In this document: in pieces, positions 44,589-52,936 of the stretch
Position numbering within the stretch: the first letter of the stretch is position 1
Layout of the letters: every line of letters starts with the position of its first letter
Translations under genes and position numbers: made by a program
DNA from: UBA4465 sp002292365
GTDB taxonomy: Bacteria; Bacteroidota; Bacteroidia; Cytophagales; Cyclobacteriaceae
DNA length: 64,000 nucleotides
Assembly: GCA_943788615.1 (NCBI GenBank)
Contig: CALSQY010000001.1
Coordinates: 868,001-932,000, forward strand
Direction: 5' to 3'
The notes under the pieces: generated by a model
Database searches by the model: none
Seen by the model: the letters and a program-made list of their open reading frames with translations, nothing else
What the model was told of the DNA's origin: nothing

Positions 44589-45143
44589 ATGCTTAAGTTA
44601 CTTTTTTGTTTTCTTTTTAGGTTATATGCTTCAACGACAGATTTCGAAGCGATCAATAATATGGGTTTGACAACCTATCAAAAAGAGAGGGTATGGATTT
44701 TTGATACTGATGCTGAATTTTTACTCTTTATTTTTATAGACCCAAATTGCCCAATAACTCAAAAATATATTCCAAAAATCAATGTATTGACAAGTGAATA
44801 TGATCTTTCAGTCTACGGCGTTCAACCCAACTTAGGTACTGCTTATGATGAGGTTATGAAATTCAAGGATGACTATGATTTTAAGTTTCCAGTTATAAAT
44901 GATAGTTTTCAAAAATTAACTTTCTATCTAAATGCGTCAGTTACTCCAGAGGTATTTTTATTAGATAAGTCAGGAACTGTCATTTACTCAGGTGCGATAG
45001 ATAATTGGTTTTTTGATTTGGGAAGATATAGAAAATCGGCGACCATTCATTATTTAAGAGATGCTCTTGATTCGAACTATGAATCTTTATTTTCAGTTAA
45101 TAATAATACGAAAGCCATCGGATGCTTAATTCAGAGAAAGTAG
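44589..45143 (+). CDS. One-Cys redoxin-domain protein (detached N-terminal partner of Cu monooxygenase)
   Basis: 184 residues with a short hydrophobic N-terminus (residues 1-14) that may be a signal peptide. The thioredoxin fold shows as LFIFIDPNCPITQKYIP (Cys54), then FKFPVINDSF, ASVTPEVFLLDKSGTVIYSG with the cis-Pro, and YLRDALD. Only one active-site Cys is present, in a C-P-I-T sequence; the second CxxC Cys is Thr. This matches the redoxin part of proteins in which redoxin, cytochrome c and type-II copper monooxygenase domains are fused, known from Planctomycetes. Here the gene overlaps the next by 22 nt. Confidence 0.82.
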   Translation: MLKLLFCFLFRLYASTTDFEAINNMGLTTYQKERVWIFDTDAEFLLFIFIDPNCPITQKYIPKINVLTSEYDLSVYGVQPNLGTAYDEVMKFKDDYDFKFPVINDSFQKLTFYLNASVTPEVFLLDKSGTVIYSGAIDNWFFDLGRYRKSATIHYLRDALDSNYESLFSVNNNTKAIGCLIQRK

Positions 45144-46405
45144 TAATTTCCTTTTTATGGTTAATTGTGAGTTATTATACTGCTAATTCTCAGAATTTGA
45201 ACTATTTCGAGCACATACAGCCTATCATTTATGAGAATTGTGTCCCTTGTCATCAACCTGGCCAAGCGGGACCCTTTAGTTTACTTGCTTATGACGATAT
45301 TGCTATTAGATCCAAAATGATTCAATATGTTGTTAGTCATCGTTATATGCCCCCATGGCAAGCAGATCCATATTACAGACATTATTTAAATGAGCGAGTG
45401 CTTAGTAATACTGAAATAGATTTGATTAATGAATGGATCTCTACAGGTATGAGTGAGGGAAATAAAACTAAAGAGAGCTTGCCAGTAAAGGGATTATATT
45501 ATAAGACTGTGCCTGACTTAACTTTGACTATGGCTGAATCATATGATATACCAAATTCAAATATTGATGATTTTAGATTTTTTCATTTACCAATGGACAT
45601 TAATGAGCTTCGTTATTTGAGAGCGATTGAGTTCATTCCTGGAAATAGGAGGTACGTACATCATAGTAGAATGATGGTAGATTCTACTCAAAAAATGAGT
45701 GGGATAGATGGTATGTCAGAATTAGACCCCAAAGTATATGAATTTCAAAAGGTGGCTTTAGCTGATGAGTTTTTATATGGTTGGGTTCCTGGAAGTTTTC
45801 CCTTATTTTTTCCTGAGGGGGTGGGTAAACGTTTAGAGCCTCATTCAGATTTAATATTGAATATTCATTATGCGCCTAATGGAAGCGATCAATGGGACCA
45901 GTCAAACATCAATTTGTATTTTACAGATAAACCTGTGAAGCGGGAAGTGAAGACCTTAATTCTTCGAGAAGATGACATCATCAATCAACCTTTCTATTTA
46001 CCAGCCAATCAAATCTCCATTTTCACTATGAAATCCGAAGTCATAGAAAAAGACATTTCTATGATCTCCGTAATGCCTCATATGCATTTTTTAGGTAAAT
46101 ATTTTGAGTCTTATGCCGTGACAGCAAATAGGGATACGATACCGCTTATTAGAATTCCTGACTGGGACTTTAATTGGCAGACGATGTATCAATTCACCCA
46201 TTATCTTAAAATACCTGAAGGTTCTGTTATTTATGCTAAGGCACGTTATGATAATACCATTAATAATCCAATGAATCAATTTATACCTCCAAAAGACATC
46301 GGTTACGGCTGGCAGACCGTAAGTGAAATGATGAATTTGATTTGCTATTATGTAGACTATAAGAAACGTGATGAACGACATTATTTTATTACAGAGATAG
46401 ATTAG
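45122..46405 (+). CDS. Cytochrome c-like/type-II copper ascorbate-dependent monooxygenase
   Basis: 427 residues; signal peptide about 1-24. A heme-binding CVPCH (40-44) with GQAGPFSLLAYDD and RYMPPWQAD follows. The C-terminal part resembles peptidylglycine/dopamine monooxygenases: His180-His181 and His249 fit the CuH site, and His320, His322 and Met403 or 404 fit the CuM site. All ligands are thus present. The expected reaction is O2-dependent hydroxylation of a C-H bond in the periplasm, with the heme as electron donor. The substrate is unknown. Read-through from the redoxin (22-nt overlap) implies tight coupling. Confidence 0.85.
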   Translation: MLNSEKVVISFLWLIVSYYTANSQNLNYFEHIQPIIYENCVPCHQPGQAGPFSLLAYDDIAIRSKMIQYVVSHRYMPPWQADPYYRHYLNERVLSNTEIDLINEWISTGMSEGNKTKESLPVKGLYYKTVPDLTLTMAESYDIPNSNIDDFRFFHLPMDINELRYLRAIEFIPGNRRYVHHSRMMVDSTQKMSGIDGMSELDPKVYEFQKVALADEFLYGWVPGSFPLFFPEGVGKRLEPHSDLILNIHYAPNGSDQWDQSNINLYFTDKPVKREVKTLILREDDIINQPFYLPANQISIFTMKSEVIEKDISMISVMPHMHFLGKYFESYAVTANRDTIPLIRIPDWDFNWQTMYQFTHYLKIPEGSVIYAKARYDNTINNPMNQFIPPKDIGYGWQTVSEMMNLICYYVDYKKRDERHYFITEID

Positions 46406-46645
46406 AGTAGTTACTATCTTATGGCCCAAGTAATAAGTTAAGGGATCTTATTGATGATTAATATATGAGTATTATGGTTTAATATTACGGATTTTTTACG
46501 CTTGAATAGGAAAGCCCCCCAAAAATGTTTAGTAGTTGATTTTGCATCTGATTTGCAATAAATTCTTATCGTAGGTTTATATGAGCGATTGAGTGTTTTA
46601 CTAAAAAGATTAACACTATTTCTAGACATTTTTTAATAGAATGAA

Positions 46646-47803
46646 TTGAGGAAAAATATTTCATTATTTGTTTTAACTAAAATTTTTTTAGTTTTAGGAG
46701 TATCTGCCTTTGGAGGATATACTGCCTTAGTAGCCATGGTACAAAGTGAGCTGGTGAATAAGCGAAAAATACTTTCTCAACAAAAAATCTATGATGGTAT
46801 ATTGATAGCTTCATTACTTCCTGGTCCTCTCGCTGTTAATGTAGTCACTTACATTGGTTATGGCTTGAGAGGCTGGCCAGGCGCCTTTGTTTGTGGGATT
46901 TCAATTTTGCTACCTGCATGTTCGATAATGACTATCATGGCATATTTCGGTTCAGTATTTTTTGATGTCATGATTTTTAAATTAGTGATTGCTTTTTTAA
47001 TTCCTGTCGTGGTTGCAATTATTCTTGATGTATCGCTAAAAATGTTGAAAAATGGGCTTAATTCCTACTGGCAAATAATTTTGATTGTCTTAACCTTATC
47101 AAGTCTTATCTTTACTTCAATTAATCTATTTATTGCCATAGTCATTGGAGGGTGTTTGGGATTTTTTTTAGGTGAAAAAAAATTACTTAATATTCAAGAG
47201 GCAGGATCCACAAAATCTATGAAATATTTGTTCACAGGGGTAATCACTTGTATTCTCTTAATATTATCTTTCTTTTTTTTATTGTCATATCCCCATGATG
47301 CCCTGTTAATAGAGTTTTTAAAGGTAAGCCTATCCCTTTTTGGAGGAGGGTATGTGATGATTCAAGCGATTAATGATTTGGTTGTAAATCAATGGTTATG
47401 GGTAACTCCTGACGAGTTCAATGAGGCTATTGCTTTGGGCCAGTTAACTCCCGGACCCATATTAGTATCGGCTACCTATATTGGATTTAAAGCTGGAGGT
47501 TTTCTGGGTGCCTTTGTTGCTACCATTGGCATATTTTTACCAGCTGCTTTATTAATGTTATCGGCAGGGCAGATATTTAGAATGCTACCAGATAATAAAT
47601 CCTTAAATGCTATTTTTTCTGGTATAAAGCCAATTGTTCTTGGATTTATTTTTTTTTCCGCTTATGTAGTACTTAAGCCAATAGGATTTGATTTGCAGTC
47701 AATAGGATTGACTATTATTGCATTTATTATGATAAACTATTTAAAAGTTAACTTCTTTTGGATTATGTTGATCAATGGTATTTTAAGCCTTTTTTTTATT
47801 TAA
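46646..47803 (+). CDS. chrA: CHR-family (chromate) transporter, two-domain form
   Basis: 385 residues from a TTG at 46646 (an ATG at 46642 is out of frame). Both CHR halves are present: VSAFGGYTALVAMVQSEL with LPGPLAVNVVTYIGY, and SLFGGGYVMIQAI with QLTPGPILVSATYIGF, with about 10-12 membrane helices. Family members pump chromate out of the cell using the proton gradient, and some are linked to sulfate; the true substrate here is open. No chrB or chrR lies nearby. It starts 240 nt after the monooxygenase and is followed by the sulfotransferase after one base. Confidence 0.9.
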   Translation: MRKNISLFVLTKIFLVLGVSAFGGYTALVAMVQSELVNKRKILSQQKIYDGILIASLLPGPLAVNVVTYIGYGLRGWPGAFVCGISILLPACSIMTIMAYFGSVFFDVMIFKLVIAFLIPVVVAIILDVSLKMLKNGLNSYWQIILIVLTLSSLIFTSINLFIAIVIGGCLGFFLGEKKLLNIQEAGSTKSMKYLFTGVITCILLILSFFFLLSYPHDALLIEFLKVSLSLFGGGYVMIQAINDLVVNQWLWVTPDEFNEAIALGQLTPGPILVSATYIGFKAGGFLGAFVATIGIFLPAALLMLSAGQIFRMLPDNKSLNAIFSGIKPIVLGFIFFSAYVVLKPIGFDLQSIGLTIIAFIMINYLKVNFFWIMLINGILSLFFI

Positions 47804-47804
47804 G

Positions 47805-48800
47805 ATGACCCAAAAAGTCATTCAATTTATAGGAACGCAACGCTCGGGTTCTAACTTGCTCAGGTTGATGCTCAATCAACATAAAGAAATTTCGGCACCG
47901 CATCCCCCACATATTTTAAGGACGTTTATGCCTTTGCTTTCTCAATATGGAGATTTAAAAGTGGGAAAAAATAGGATTACTTTGGTAGATGATGTTTGTC
48001 GTTGGGTGGAATGTAACCCTGTTGAGTGGTCTTTAGTTAATTTCGATCGTGATGAGATTACTGATAAGATTACTTCCCTTTTGGATTTATTTGAGTTTGT
48101 TTATGAGCAGAAATGTGTGGTAGATCAAGCTGAAATATGGTGCTGCAAAAGCACATTCAATATTGAATATACCCCACAATTAGAAAAAGTGATTGAGCCG
48201 TTTTACATTTATTTGTACAGAGATGGTCGGGATGTAGCCACCTCTTTTAAAAAGGCTTATGTGGGACCTAAACATATATATCAAATCGCTCAAAAATGGC
48301 ATCAAGAACAAATGGAAACCACCTCATTTTTATCGTCATTGCCAGCCCATCGATATGTTCGGATCAGTTATGAAGAATTGATTCAAGATCCAGAAAAAGT
48401 TCTTCATTTGATTTGCGAAAGAATAGGTATTGAATTTGATGAGACCATGTTAGATTACTTTAATTCCAAAGAGTCTCTTTTAACGTCCAAATCAGGCAAT
48501 ATGTGGGTCAATGTAGCGAAACCTATCATTTCCAATAATAGTCAAAAGTTCCATCAACTTCTTGCGCCGAAAGAAATTAAAATTTTTGAATCTATAGCAG
48601 CAGAAAGTCTTTTGGCATTGGGTTATGAACTAAAGACCCCAGGAGATCCTATCCAATGGTCGCAAAAAGAAATTCAACTTTTTGACAGGAAGAATAAACA
48701 ATTGATGGATGCGTTACAGAAATTGGCTGCTCCATACGAGCAAGCGAATCGCGAGGGTCAAAGGCAACTTTTAGAAAGTATAAGCCAGCGTAAGTTGTAG
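47805..48800 (+). CDS. PAPS-dependent sulfotransferase-family protein
   Basis: 331 residues. The 5'-phosphosulfate-binding loop is IGTQRSGSNLLR (9-20) and the 3'-phosphate motif is YRDGRDVATSFKKA (about residue 140), both as in Sulfotransfer_1/3 proteins. No signal peptide, so it is cytoplasmic. The acceptor (carbohydrate, lipid or peptide) is unknown. It begins one base after the CHR transporter, a pairing that suggests oxyanion handling. It converges on hldD. Confidence 0.87.
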   Translation: MTQKVIQFIGTQRSGSNLLRLMLNQHKEISAPHPPHILRTFMPLLSQYGDLKVGKNRITLVDDVCRWVECNPVEWSLVNFDRDEITDKITSLLDLFEFVYEQKCVVDQAEIWCCKSTFNIEYTPQLEKVIEPFYIYLYRDGRDVATSFKKAYVGPKHIYQIAQKWHQEQMETTSFLSSLPAHRYVRISYEELIQDPEKVLHLICERIGIEFDETMLDYFNSKESLLTSKSGNMWVNVAKPIISNNSQKFHQLLAPKEIKIFESIAAESLLALGYELKTPGDPIQWSQKEIQLFDRKNKQLMDALQKLAAPYEQANREGQRQLLESISQRKL

Positions 48801-48802
48801 TT

Positions 48803-49768
48803 TTAGTAACGCTTTTGAGCCTTAAGATAATGGCTTACATAATCATTAATACCTTCTTCTAATGTGGTAAAAGGGTGTGGATATCCAATTCCTTTTAATT
48901 TATCCATCGTGGCCTCTGTGAAATATTGATATTTGTCCCGGATGTCTATTGGAGTATCTATGAAGGAGATTTTTTCATCTTTGTCCATTGCAACGAATAC
49001 AGCTTTTACTAAATCCAAAAAACTACGAGCTTGACCACTGCCTAGATTATACAATCCTGAGTTTTTCCGGTGATGCATAAGCCAATACATTACTTTCACA
49101 ACGTCCTTTACATATACAAAGTCTCGCATTTGACCACCATGGCTATATTTTGGATTGTGAGATCGAAAAAGCTTCATACCATCCGTTTTAGTAATTTGAT
49201 TGAAAGCATGATATACCACAGATGCCATCCGGTCTTTGTGATATTCATTGGGGCCGTACACATTAAAAAACTTCATCCCCACCCAAAAAAAGGGCTTTTT
49301 GTTTTCCTTTAAAGCCCAAATGTCAAATTCATTTTTTGAATCTCCATAAGGATTTAAAGGGACTAATTTTTCAGATAGATTTTCTTGATCATCAAACCCA
49401 AATTCACCGAGACCATAAGTTGCCGCACTACTAGCATAGACTAAAGGGATTTGATATGAAACACAATTTTTCCAAATCATTTTGCTGTAGTCTGTGTTCA
49501 GCTTTGCTAAAAGTGCCCGGTCAAATTCTGCTGTATCGGTGCGTGCACCTAGATGAAAAATAAATTCTATTTCTTCATGATTGAGTTGGATCCAATCATG
49601 GAGTTCATGTCTATTGACCCTTTGCGTAATTTTTTTACCTTCTATATTTTGATTTTTTAGGTCAGAATCAAATAAATCGACTGCAATGATATTATTGAAA
49701 TTGTATTTATTTAACTCGCTTATTAATGCACTGGCGATGAAACCGGCAGCACCTGTAACTATGATCAT
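48803..49768 (-). CDS. hldD: ADP-L-glycero-D-manno-heptose 6-epimerase
   Basis: 321 residues, normal length. Rossmann loop TGAAGFIASAL at 5-15, DLFDSDLKNQNIEGKK in the ADP-heptose site, SSAATYG and YGDSKNEFD with the catalytic Tyr and Lys, and FNVYGPNEYHKDRMAS. It makes the L,D-heptose of the LPS inner core in the cytoplasm. Next to lpxB, so LPS synthesis is supported. A -7 element lies 19 nt before its start. Confidence 0.94.
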   Translation of the reverse strand: MIIVTGAAGFIASALISELNKYNFNNIIAVDLFDSDLKNQNIEGKKITQRVNRHELHDWIQLNHEEIEFIFHLGARTDTAEFDRALLAKLNTDYSKMIWKNCVSYQIPLVYASSAATYGLGEFGFDDQENLSEKLVPLNPYGDSKNEFDIWALKENKKPFFWVGMKFFNVYGPNEYHKDRMASVVYHAFNQITKTDGMKLFRSHNPKYSHGGQMRDFVYVKDVVKVMYWLMHHRKNSGLYNLGSGQARSFLDLVKAVFVAMDKDEKISFIDTPIDIRDKYQYFTEATMDKLKGIGYPHPFTTLEEGINDYVSHYLKAQKRY

Positions 49769-49787
49769 ACCTTTTTTGTTTCTAACA

Positions 49788-49795
49788 CAAATTTA
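49788..49795 (-). promoter_or_regulatory. TAnnTTTG -7 element for hldD
   Basis: On the minus strand the octamer is TAAATTTG, followed 19 nt later by the hldD ATG. Good distance for a short leader; no clear -33 box. Confidence 0.5.
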
Positions 49796-49851
49796 TACAT
49801 TATATCCCCATCATAAGTTAGATTGCATTAAAATAGAAAATACGTGATTAA

Positions 49852-50961
49852 ATGAAGTATTTCTTAATTGCTGGCGAGAGATCAGGAGATGTATATGGAG
49901 CAAATTTAATTGTAGCACTATTAAAAAAAGACCCAGCGGCTCAAATTGTTTGCTATGGAGGTGATGAAATGAAAGCGGCAGGAGGCGAACTTTTAAGTCA
50001 TTATAAAGAGAGTGCCTTTATGGGATTCTATGAGGTTTTTACAAATCTTCGGGTGATAAAAAAGAAATTAAAGACATGTAAAAAAGAGTTATTGGCATTC
50101 CATCCCGACGCTGTAATTTTCATAGATTATCCAGGTTTTAACTTAAGAATGGCGGCCTTTTCTAAGCGTCAGGGACTACGTACGATTTATTATATTTCGC
50201 CAAAAATATGGGCATGGAATAAGGGCCGTATTAAAGAAATTCGATCATTTGTGGACAAATTGCTGGTAATTTTTCCATTTGAAGTTCCTTTTTATAAATC
50301 ATTAAATTATCCAGTAGATTATGTAGGGAATCCTTTGATCGAGCACATTGATAGTTACGAGCTAGATATTTCCTTTAAGCGTTCGGAAAGTCATCGCTGG
50401 AATATTGCTTTTTTACCGGGAAGTAGAAAACAAGAAGTCGAGCACTCAATTGAAATGATCATTAAGTTGGCACATCAGCGAAGGGATCTGTTTTTATGGA
50501 TCGCTGGCGTCGATAACTTACCTATTGATCTCTACGATAGTATTATAGGATTGAGTAATGTAAGGTTAGTCGTAGGTAAAACTTATGAAATATTGAACTT
50601 ATGTGATGCGGCTATTGTGACTTCTGGGACGGCCACTCTGGAGACGGCATTATGGAATGTACCTCAAGTGGTATGCTATAAAGCGCACCCCATATCTTAT
50701 TTGATTGCAAAGTATTTGGTGCAAATTAAATTCATCTCCTTGGTCAATTTAATTGTAGATAAAGAGATCGTTAAAGAACTCATTCAAAAAGATTACACCA
50801 TTGAAAATGTTTTGAGGCAAGTGGACTTATTGTTAGAGGATGAAAAAACGAGGCGAAAGCAGTTAACTGATTATCAACAGCTTAACATTCTGATTGGACA
50901 AAAAAAAGCCTCTGAGACAGTGGTTGAAAAAGTCTATAACTTGGTGACTAAGCCGCTTTAA
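49852..50961 (+). CDS. lpxB: Lipid-A-disaccharide synthase
   Basis: 369 residues, normal length. GERSGDVYGANL at the start, AFMGFYEVF, IDYPGFNLRM, YYISPKIWAWN and VTSGTATLETAL are LpxB signatures. It joins two UDP-glucosamine-derived acyl sugars at the inner membrane to build lipid A. Its 3' end overlaps that of clpX by 14 nt (convergent). Confidence 0.96.
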   Translation: MKYFLIAGERSGDVYGANLIVALLKKDPAAQIVCYGGDEMKAAGGELLSHYKESAFMGFYEVFTNLRVIKKKLKTCKKELLAFHPDAVIFIDYPGFNLRMAAFSKRQGLRTIYYISPKIWAWNKGRIKEIRSFVDKLLVIFPFEVPFYKSLNYPVDYVGNPLIEHIDSYELDISFKRSESHRWNIAFLPGSRKQEVEHSIEMIIKLAHQRRDLFLWIAGVDNLPIDLYDSIIGLSNVRLVVGKTYEILNLCDAAIVTSGTATLETALWNVPQVVCYKAHPISYLIAKYLVQIKFISLVNLIVDKEIVKELIQKDYTIENVLRQVDLLLEDEKTRRKQLTDYQQLNILIGQKKASETVVEKVYNLVTKPL

Positions 50962-52180
50962 GTTTATGGTTATACTTGGACTTAGTAAATTTTTCTGTTG
51001 CGTAAGCTTTGGTAAGCACGATGTTTTTAATCTTTTTATCTGAAGGAATCTCAAACATGGCATCTGTAATAATAACTTCTAGAATAGCTCTTAAACCTCG
51101 TGCTCCGAGCTTCAATTCCAAGGCTTTGGTAACTATATAGTCTAGCGCTTTATCTTCTACTGTAAGCTTAACATCTTCCATGTCAAATAGTTTTTTAAAC
51201 TGCTTGATCAATGCATTTTTAGGTTCTGTTAAAATTTTCTTGAGGGCATCTAGATCTAGTGGATTAAGATGTGTCAAAACTGGAAGTCGACCAATCAGCT
51301 CGGGAATTAATCCGAAATTTTTGAGGTCTTGAGCAGTGACATATTTCAATAAATTTTCCTTATCAAAAGCTTTAGAGGCATTATTTTGATTAGAGAAACC
51401 AATAGCTCGCGTATTGATCCGGTTGGCAATATGACCTTCAATTCCGTCAAAAGCACCTCCACAGATAAAAAGGATATTTTCAGTATTTATGGAGATCATT
51501 TTCTGATCGGGATGTTTTCTTCCTCCTTGTGGAGGCACATTTACTGAAGTCCCTTCGAGTAATTTAAGCAGTGCTTGTTGTACACCTTCACCACTCACAT
51601 CGCGGGTAATAGAAGGATTATCTGATTTTCGAGCAATTTTGTCTATCTCATCGATGTAAACGATGCCACGTTCCGCTTGTGCGACATCGTAGTTAGCGCT
51701 TTGCAGGAGTCGAGTGAGAATACTTTCGACATCTTCACCTACATAACCCGCCTCTGTTAATATGGTGGCATCAGCAATACAAAAAGGGACCTCTAGCACC
51801 TTTGCCAAGGTCTTGGCAAGGTAAGTTTTACCGGTACCCGTTTGACCGACCATAACGATATTAGATTTTTCAATCGTGATATCGCTATCAAGGGTATTTT
51901 GGCTAAGTCTTTTGAAGTGATTGTAAACGGCAACCGAGAGATATTTTTTTGCTTCATCTTGGCCGATGATATAAGCATCAAGATGGCGATTCATATCGAT
52001 GGGTTTGATCAATTTGAATTCCGGCGTATCTCCTGCATTGGCTTTGGTCTTAACTTCTTCATTTAAGATCTGCTGCGCTTGAATGATGCATTTATCGCAA
52101 ATATGGGCATGAATACCCGATATCATGAGATCTACATCTTTCTTAGCCCTTCCACAAAAACTACAAGTTACCTGTGCCAT
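50948..52180 (-). CDS. clpX: ClpX unfoldase (ATP-dependent protease subunit)
   Basis: 410 residues. The N-terminal zinc finger uses Cys6, Cys9, Cys28 and Cys31. Walker A GQTGTGKT, Walker B VYIDEIDKI, the pore loop GYVGEDVE, and the RKHPDQ arm and the IGF loop (RAIGFSN) that docks on ClpP are all present. It unfolds tagged proteins for ClpP in the cytoplasm. It is one base after clpP, the usual operon. Confidence 0.97.
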   Translation of the reverse strand: MAQVTCSFCGRAKKDVDLMISGIHAHICDKCIIQAQQILNEEVKTKANAGDTPEFKLIKPIDMNRHLDAYIIGQDEAKKYLSVAVYNHFKRLSQNTLDSDITIEKSNIVMVGQTGTGKTYLAKTLAKVLEVPFCIADATILTEAGYVGEDVESILTRLLQSANYDVAQAERGIVYIDEIDKIARKSDNPSITRDVSGEGVQQALLKLLEGTSVNVPPQGGRKHPDQKMISINTENILFICGGAFDGIEGHIANRINTRAIGFSNQNNASKAFDKENLLKYVTAQDLKNFGLIPELIGRLPVLTHLNPLDLDALKKILTEPKNALIKQFKKLFDMEDVKLTVEDKALDYIVTKALELKLGARGLRAILEVIITDAMFEIPSDKKIKNIVLTKAYATEKFTKSKYNHKLKAA

Positions 52181-52181
52181 A

Positions 52182-52850
52182 TTATTTTTTCTCTAATACT
52201 TCGTCAATCAAACCATATTCTTTGGCCTCACTTGCGCGCATCCAATAATCTCTATCTGAATCTTTCTCTATTTGCTCATATTTTTTACCTGCATGCTTGG
52301 CCAATATTTCGTACAAATCTTTTCGCAGTTCTTGCATTTGTCTCAATGTAATTTCCATGTCACGTGATTGGCCTTGCATACCACCGCTAGGCTGATGTAT
52401 CATGACCCGAGAGTGTGGAAGAGCGGAGCGTTTCTTTGGAGCACCACCAGCCAAAAGTACGGCCCCCATAGAGGCTGCCATTCCTGTACAAATCGTAGCG
52501 ACGTCAGGCCCTACGTATTGCATGGTGTCATACATGCCAAGACCTGCGTAAACAGAACCACCCGGGCTATTTATATACAAAAGGATATCTTTTTTCGCAT
52601 CAACGGATTCTAAAAATAATAATTGGGCCGTTATTATGTTGGCGATATTTTCTTCCACTTGCATGCCCAGAAAGATAATACGATCCATAATCAATCTCGA
52701 GAAGACATCAATTTCTCTAAAGTTGGTGGGTCGTTCTTCTATAACCGCGCGCGTCATGTTTTCTACTTTATCGACGTATGAATCGAAGGTTAAACTGTTA
52801 ATACCTTGTCCTTTAACCGCAAATTTTCTAAATTCTTCCTTATTGATCAT
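52182..52850 (-). CDS. clpP: ClpP serine protease
   Basis: 222 residues. The catalytic triad is Ser127 (GMAASMGAVLL), His152 (VMIHQPSGG) and Asp199 (DSDRDYW). It forms the tetradecameric chamber fed by ClpX, encoded directly downstream. tig lies upstream, 86 nt away, matching the tig-clpP-clpX order found in many bacteria. Confidence 0.97.
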   Translation of the reverse strand: MINKEEFRKFAVKGQGINSLTFDSYVDKVENMTRAVIEERPTNFREIDVFSRLIMDRIIFLGMQVEENIANIITAQLLFLESVDAKKDILLYINSPGGSVYAGLGMYDTMQYVGPDVATICTGMAASMGAVLLAGGAPKKRSALPHSRVMIHQPSGGMQGQSRDMEITLRQMQELRKDLYEILAKHAGKKYEQIEKDSDRDYWMRASEAKEYGLIDEVLEKK

Positions 52851-52936
52851 TTTGATTATTTTACTATAAATATAGTTATTTCTAAAATAAAGCTTAAACT
52901 GTTTATTTTTAAAACTTAAAAAAATTTTATAAAGTT

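Noticed and set aside
46438..46629. 63-residue minus-strand frame between the Cu monooxygenase and chrA genes
   Set aside because: No recognisable family, no start context, in an AT-rich spacer; likely chance.
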